NCBI GenBank assembly: GCA_946803715.1
Contig: CAMPET010000047.1
Span: 278,344 to 318,317, forward strand
Direction: 5' to 3'
Source: Beroe ovata
Taxonomy: Eukaryota; Ctenophora; Nuda; Beroida; Beroidae
DNA length: 39,974 nt
Part shown: positions 34,943 through 39,974 of the stretch, piece by piece
Layout: each line of letters starts with the position of its first letter
How positions within the stretch are numbered: the stretch's first letter is position 1
The notes under the pieces: model-generated
What the model saw: only the letters and a program-made list of their open reading frames with translations
Databases searched by the model: none
Told to the model about the DNA's origin: nothing
Translations under genes and position numbers: made by a program

Positions 34943-37304
34943 TCATTTCTTCAAATGCTGCATGAATCGAGCGAGTTGAGATTCGGCCACAGATGCCCGA
35001 CTCTTGAGTGTTTCAATAGTGAGATGGAATTTCTCTTGTTCACTGCCCATCAGCTCTTCCATCTATGGGGTGAGATTTTGTTAAATCGGGAAAGTTCATG
35101 GCAGTAACCATAATATTGGAACTCAGGGAAATACGGAAATTTAGAGAACAAACCTTTTCAATGGGTACAATTTTCCCACTTTTGAGTGCATCCTTGTGTG
35201 CGGTATTCTCTTTTCTCAGTCGAGCAAGTTCGCTCTGAATGAGTTTGCTATTTGAAATTTCGTTATGAGAGTGCTCCATTTTATGATACTTCTCCAGTGT
35301 ATCAAGGAGATCCGACTTGCTGGAGTTAACTTCCTCAAGTAGCTCAGCTTCACGCTTCACATACGACTTCTTGAACTCATTCACCATTTCAGTCATTTGA
35401 GTTTGCAATGCTATTGAATTTTTCTTCTTCAGATATGACTCAGTGTCCTTTATATACTTATCCAGTCTTGCCCGGTACTCTTCAATAGCAAACTGTACCT
35501 TTTGTCGTAGTGACAGATTCTCAGATTCCAACTTGCTGTTCAATAAACTTATTGCATTATAATTGGCTTGCAGACGAGAATGCTGATTTATTGCGTCTTC
35601 CTTACTCCTAACTTCTTTGTATAAGTTATCTTCAAGAGCAGAAATCTTTTGCTTATGAGTTTCATTAACACCTTGCAACTTCAAAGAATGCTGTAAGAGT
35701 TCCTTTTGTTGGCTATTCTTAACTTTAAGCTTAGTAAGTTCACTGAGTTCATCTTTCAATGATGCGACTTCCTGGACAAGTTTTTGTTGCTCTGATTTTG
35801 CTGCTTGTTTTTGCTCATATAAGGCTATCTTAAACTCTTCCACTGTTTTAGGCCCTTCAAAACTTACATGCCTCTTTATTTCAGGGAGGGGTGAAGAGGA
35901 GTTAAGACTTGGCGATTTGATTCCTCTAGCCCTACACTCATCATACTCCATATGAAGTTGGACTAGTTCAAGACTGAGTTGCTCACATTTCTTCTGAAGA
36001 TCTCCTTGTCTGCTGACAACATCATGGTGATTTGTTTTCATAGATATGTACTCAGCCTGCAGATCGTCCTTCAAAGTTTGGAGTTGAGACATTTCACTTT
36101 CCAGATCATTAAACTTTGCTTTCCATTCTTCCGCACTAATTTGAGCATTCAGAAGGTCATTTTCAAGACTAAATATCTTGTTCATGAGCTCATACTTCTT
36201 TGTTTCTGAATTATCCTGAATTTTAACTTTCTCAATGGTCATTTCAGCAAACTTATTATAAATGTCCTGTTCATTGGTAAGTTTCTGTCTAACTTCATCT
36301 GAGAGTAGCTTCTTGCTTCCAAGCAAGTTGTTCATTTCAACACCTAAATCATCAATCTGCTTGTGAAGATTCTCGTTTTCAGTCATAAGTCTTACATTGT
36401 CTTTTGCCATTGACTGGAGGTCATTTTTCATGCTCTTGACAACTGATGCATCAATTGCATCTTTATCCTTGACTTGGAAACTCACCCTAGCAATAAGCCA
36501 TTTGCTGTATGCATCATTAACAATTGGAAATGTCTTGATTTGCCTCATATTTCTTGCAATACTCAGTTGTCCTCTCAAGTGGAGCAATGTTTTGCAATTG
36601 AATGTTGCTGAACAGTAGAAGTTCCCATCCAAGTAAAAACCTATGGTGTTTGCAGCCATTGATGTTGAAATAACTCGTTCTGTCATTTTATTTGAGTTCA
36701 TTGCAATATCAGATATCATTTTTGAAATGAACATATCATCAGAAGAAGTCATCAATACAGACATTTCAGGGAATAGCTTAGTTATGTTACTACCACTTGA
36801 TGGGATGATTTCAAAGCCAATGGATAAACAGAGAGCATCAAAGGAAGCTGGGATATTCTCAAATATCTTTCTCAAAACTTTCTTCTCAAATATTTCCACA
36901 GACTTAACATCTTCAACTAAGTTCCTTTTGAAAGGAGTCGTACCCCAACCTCCAATAAATTGAAGAGGCTGGGATGATCCAGACAGTAAACAGAAGCTAT
37001 CGTCCTTTACAATGAAGCCAGAAACCTTACAACTTGTGGACTCTTCCAACGATGTTGCAATAACTTCTTTGCAAAGTGATGAAAATTGCTCAAGAGAACC
37101 ATCAACCAGAATGTGGGCACTGTTTTGACCCTTCAAGATATGCGATAAGCACCTCTCTGTTATGTAACTAGCATAGATGTCTAACTGGCCAGCTTGAAAC
37201 AATCCACTAAAGTCAGAGCTCTCTCCTTTATATTCAACTCTATAACCAGATACATTTATTGCATTCCCATCTTTTGGAAGTATTGAAAATGTATCACAGT
37301 CCAT
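34943..37304 (-). CDS. CCDC78: Kinesin-like/coiled-coil protein, CCDC78-like
   Basis: Two exons: 37304-35154 (717 codons, phase 0) and 35062-34943 (stop TGA), separated by a 91-base intron, giving 756 residues. Residues 1-280 are globular and look like a decayed kinesin motor: where YGxTGSGKT is expected (about residues 58-70) the protein reads KGQNSAHILVDGS, so the ATP-binding P-loop is lost. From about 285 to the end it is coiled coil. The stretch LTNEQDIYNKFAEMTIEKVK and SLENDLL (about 340-388) resembles the DUF4472 region of CCDC78, which works in deuterosome/centriole formation in vertebrate multiciliated cells. The family assignment rests on recalled motif similarity; an unrelated coiled-coil protein remains possible. 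Reading through without splicing adds only about 38 other codons before a stop. A TTTATT poly-A candidate follows. Confidence 0.75.
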
Positions 37305-37658
37305 TGTTATCTGCTCTTTTAGTAAGATTCATTTATTCATTCGAAATTCATACTACTGTTATAATGAAGACAAAAAGAGTTTGGTCAAGAAATGATTTCG
37401 AACCCTTTGATCTGTGGAATGAATAAAGATGTATGAGAGACTGAGAGATAAAACAAGATCTACAATTCCCTTAATTGGAACAATTTTTAATGTGAGGAAT
37501 ACTCCATTACTCCAAAGTGAGTCATAATTATTAATTTCAGTGCACTATGAGAATTGTAATAATAAACCAAGATCAGGAACAATTTCAACATCAAGGATTC
37601 AAATGAAAGGAATAAAGTAAGGTAAGGCTAAGGCGCACTTTTATGAACACATGCACAT

Positions 37659-37980
37659 TTGTCTGGCGATGCTAGACCGCTGATGCAAGCGTCTTGGCTT
37701 GCTGTCTGAGAATAAGTTAGCGCCGCGCGCGCGCGAAACGAAATTCTCGACAGGGTCTATCATCGATCGACAAATGCACATGGCCACATGCATGATGGAG
37801 ATCAAAGTTAATCATCGATGATAAACCCTGAACTGTCAGAAAAAGCGCGGCTTGTCTGGCTATGTTTTGTCGATCGATGATAGATCCTGTCGAGAATTTC
37901 GTTTTGCGCGCGCGGCGCAAACTCATTCTCAGTTTGCGCCGCGGCCTGCATCAGCGGTCTAGCATTGCATCGCCAGACAA
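37659..37980. mobile_element. Foldback/MITE-like element with ~115-bp inverted arms
   Basis: The left arm (about 37659-37773) begins TTGTCTGGCGATG and contains TAGACCGCTGATGCA, a CG-rich GCGCCGCGCGCGCG block, AACGAAATTCTCGACAGG and TCTATCATCGATCGACAAA. The right arm (about 37866-37980) is its reverse complement with a few substitutions and indels. The ~90-base centre holds a second small palindrome, ATCATCGATGAT. No transposase ORF is present, so it would be non-autonomous. I could not identify a clear target-site duplication. The ORFs on the minus strand inside it are artefacts of the symmetry. Confidence 0.8.
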
Positions 37981-38082
37981 CCCTGCGCCGACGGCAGAGA
38001 AAAAAAATATACATCCGTTGCATTGAATTTGAGTGATCGCTAAGTATTAAGTAACACCGGTATAAACATTAAACGGTATCAT

Positions 38083-38190
38083 GAACTGCACTTGCACAAC
38101 ACAGTGCATACTGCACTGCACATGCACAACACCGTGCATACTGCACTGCACATGCACAACACCGTGCATACTGCACTGCACATGCACTGC
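38083..38190. repeat. 30-bp tandem repeat, ~3.5 copies
   Basis: Unit GCACTGCACATGCACAACAC plus CGTGCATACT, at 38083-38112 (diverged), 38113-38142, 38143-38172 and a partial copy to about 38190. The second and third copies are identical. Each unit is rich in TGCA palindromes. There are no spacers, so it is not a CRISPR array. Confidence 0.9.
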
Positions 38191-38738
38191 AGTGTACATA
38201 TTGCAATGTTGATTGTTGAAGTTGGAGTAAAAATATAATTATAAGCACTTCATTTACATTTTTAATGATTGATGATACAACTTTGATGTCGTTTAACTTT
38301 TTTATAAGTCTATTCTGCACATGTGTGAATCGATGTGCAATGGCAACGACGAATGATTCTGGGCCATGGGGTACAAAATCTATCGTCCACTCAGCAGGCT
38401 CGTATAAGTGATAATTCCCTCATCCGACAATCTGCCCTAGAAAATAGACCAGTGTCATTTCCAATGCGGATGAAACGATTCGAAGAGTTATGCTTAATGC
38501 AACGGCACGAGATGAAATTTCTTCACTAACTACCCATGGCGAGGAGGCTATAGATAAATCTCAATACATGTCCGCCTGTAGCAGACTTATGATCATAAAA
38601 GTATTTAAATGATTGTCGGAAGTAAGACAAGGAATCTGTACAAAAACGGCGAATGGCTGGAATTCTGATACCAGGGTGGCGTACACTCCCATCCAGGACA
38701 CCGGCCGGACATCTTTGTAGTTCACAGTTTCCTATAGC

Positions 38739-39339
38739 TCAGTTTCCAATTCGCGGTCTCAACTCTTGAGAAGAATCTTGACAGAATGTATCCGTGAAAG
38801 GAATACAGTTGATGTACTTGCAGTTGTCACAGACTGAATCCTGAAATGCGTCATGATGAACCCGAATAGTGATTGAGGCAAGCAGCAGTAAGTGATACAT
38901 AAAGAGACTCAAAATAGTAACGAACCTGTGCCAGATAGAAGACAATGAAGAGCAAGACAAACAAAACGACCGCGAGTACTCCGCACACAATCTGCACCAC
39001 CATCTTGGCAATCCTGTCCTCCTCAGAAAAGTTCACGTGGGGCAAAACAACGAACGAGGTCAAGAAACCGAACAAGAACCTGAAAGGAACTTCCTATTTT
39101 CTCATTCCTACACGAAGATTGTTCCCAGGTAAATGTATCATGATGGTAAAGTGATTCACCTACCCTCCGAAATGTGCGAAGTTATCAATCCATGGGAGGA
39201 GCCCGACAAGGAAGAGCAGAGCCACAAAGAGGAGCAGTTTCAGGAGTTCCATCCAGGGGGATTTGTAGATCTTCCAGTTCACGACAACCTCCACAATGAG
39301 AGCAGCAAATACTCCGTATATCGCACCAGACGCCCCAAC
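38739..39339 (-). CDS. iRhom-related rhomboid protein, C-terminal exons, GASG serine retained
   Basis: Rhomboid-fold membrane protein. Three exons on the minus strand: 39339-39164, 39079-38926 and 38840-38739 (stop TGA), with phases 2 and 0, encoding 143 residues. TM4 starts VGASGAIYGVFAALIVE, followed by GLLPWIDNFAHFGG in TM6, a last helix, and the cysteine-rich tail CDNCKYINCIPFTDTFC. The LLPWIDNFAH and CIPFTDxFC blocks are iRhom (RHBDF) signatures. Human iRhoms have GPAG where this protein has GASG, so the catalytic Ser and the TM6 His are both present. An active protease of the plant/fungal RBL-like clade related to iRhoms is therefore possible. TM1-TM3 and the N-terminal domain are not in 39340-39974, so they lie outside the window or are lost. 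An alternative acceptor (TTTCTTTCTTTTAG, near 39367) would add nine unlikely residues. Confidence 0.88.
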
Positions 39340-39729
39340 CTGGGAATGATGGCGGGTAAAGCGCCGGCTAAAAGAAAGAAAAATTTGCTTGCAGCGCATG
39401 ATTAAACTGCTCATCACGCGCAGAGTCGATCGCCTGTCTTACGTCGCGCGTTACGCGAACGCATAAAAATTTTTGTGACAGTGGGACGAATTTTTTTGTC
39501 TGTTCAGGTCAGGCAAAACACAATCATAATTCAGACCACAAGGATAATTCTGACATGACATGTTCTGTGGCACTTGTCGAGGAAAAATAACTTTGCGGAG
39601 ATCATTGATCGCGCGCGCACGTGCACCTTCTTTATAACCGTAGCAACCGTTTCATTTCTCTCAGAAGTTACAATCTTCCGCTTTCTTTTGTTGCTCGTTA
39701 AAGTTACAGACACTCTACAAATCAACAAA
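39340..39729. other. Divergent spacer/intron between rhomboid exon and small membrane-protein ORF
   Basis: No upstream rhomboid exon could be found here. The sequence has a CpG-rich core (CGTCGCGCGTTACGCG near 39443; GATCGCGCGCGCACGTGCAC near 39608) and a pyrimidine-rich stretch before 39730, so it may contain the promoter of the plus-strand ORF. Confidence 0.5.
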
Positions 39730-39974
39730 ATGGAAGATTCCTCGCTGACGGTACTAGCTGCCTTCATCTTCATATTAGCATTTTGTCTGCTCGGGTTGTT
39801 CGTACACCTCATCAGATCTGCTAAGATGGATGCAGCCGGGACGATAATGATGTTGCAAAGGAACATCAACAAGTTGGTGCAACAACAAACCTCTGAGGAT
39901 CGAACATTCTCAGAACTACAACACTACCTCAGGGCTATGCTCCAGAACATGTTGGTTCCCAAGAAGAAACCTCC
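39730..39974 (+). CDS. Small single-pass membrane protein, partial (runs off window)
   Basis: The ORF opens at an ATG in the context AACAAAATGG and stays open to the window end (81 codons plus 2 bases). After MEDSSL comes one hydrophobic helix (VLAAFIFILAFCLLGLFVHLI, about residues 8-28 with a few breaks) followed by RSAK and a polar, helix-forming segment rich in Gln and Leu, ending with Lys-Pro. The positive residues right after the helix suggest a cytosolic C-terminal side. I do not recognise the family. It points away from the rhomboid exons and starts 390 bases from the nearest one. A coding exon is likely because the frame is open and the composition protein-like, but chance cannot be excluded. 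Confidence 0.55.
   Translation, partial: MEDSSLTVLAAFIFILAFCLLGLFVHLIRSAKMDAAGTIMMLQRNINKLVQQQTSEDRTFSELQHYLRAMLQNMLVPKKKP

Larger units (their letters stand above)
37305..38738. other. Intergenic region with foldback element and tandem repeat
   Basis: 1.4 kb between the start of the CCDC78-like gene and the end of the rhomboid gene. It contains the inverted-repeat element at 37659-37980, the 30-bp tandem repeat at 38083-38190, and a 64-codon ORF at 38335-38529 without recognisable features. The CCDC78-like promoter should be in 37305-37658. Confidence 0.6.

Noticed and set aside
35040-35153. Unspliced C-terminus of the CCDC78-like protein
   Set aside because: A GTTTGT donor and ATAG acceptor flank a 91-base intron, and the following exon gives a coiled-coil-like end in frame. 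The read-through end has no such character, though retention remains possible.
37380-37410. tRNA B-box-like sequence (GGGTTCGAAATC on the minus strand)
   Set aside because: No matching A-box or cloverleaf could be drawn around it.
37717-38023. Minus-strand ORFs inside and beside the foldback element
   Set aside because: They arise from the GC-alternating inverted arms and contain no transposase motifs.
38083-38190. CRISPR-like array
   Set aside because: The units are directly abutting with no unique spacers, in an animal genome.
38069-38320. Cys/Ala/Val repeat ORF on the minus strand
   Set aside because: It is a translation of the 30-bp tandem repeat, with no other coding character.

Overview
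The window is eukaryotic nuclear DNA from an animal. It has spliced genes with GT-AG introns, an NK-like homeobox gene with an EH1 repressor motif, calreticulin, an MFSD1-type lysosomal transporter and an iRhom-type rhomboid. Compact genes, short introns outside the homeobox gene, and a homeodomain that cannot be placed cleanly in one bilaterian NK family suggest an invertebrate, possibly early-branching such as a sponge. No sequence here proves the phylum. One assembly gap (Ns, 19122-19400) sits in a CA microsatellite.

Layout. Plus strand: the 3' two thirds of calreticulin (exons 1381-2973, 5' end outside the window); an NK-type homeobox gene with coding sequence 5332-17238 in seven exons and introns up to 3.5 kb; about 6.2 kb without recognisable genes; then a seven-exon SLC35G/EamA-type transporter (23489-26555). 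Minus strand, from 27.5 kb onward, four genes in tandem: a four-exon AK1-type adenylate kinase (28797-27506), a thirteen-exon MFSD1-like transporter (34444-30308), a kinesin-like/coiled-coil CCDC78-like protein (37304-34943), and the last three exons of an iRhom-related rhomboid (39339-38739). At the right edge a plus-strand ORF for a small single-pass membrane protein starts at 39730 and runs out of the window.

The exon models were built by hand from splice sites, reading phase and family similarity. All junctions keep frame and all introns begin GT and end AG. The genes do not form a pathway. Calreticulin, the two transporters and the rhomboid act in the endomembrane system, the adenylate kinase in nucleotide balance, the homeobox protein in the nucleus, and the CCDC78-like protein probably at centrioles or cilia.

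Most notable: the rhomboid has the iRhom C-terminal signature but keeps the serine of the GxSG motif and the partner histidine, so it may be an active protease; a ~320-bp foldback element lies upstream of the CCDC78-like gene; and the homeobox gene shows tandem duplications at two splice sites and a 10-residue coding repeat.
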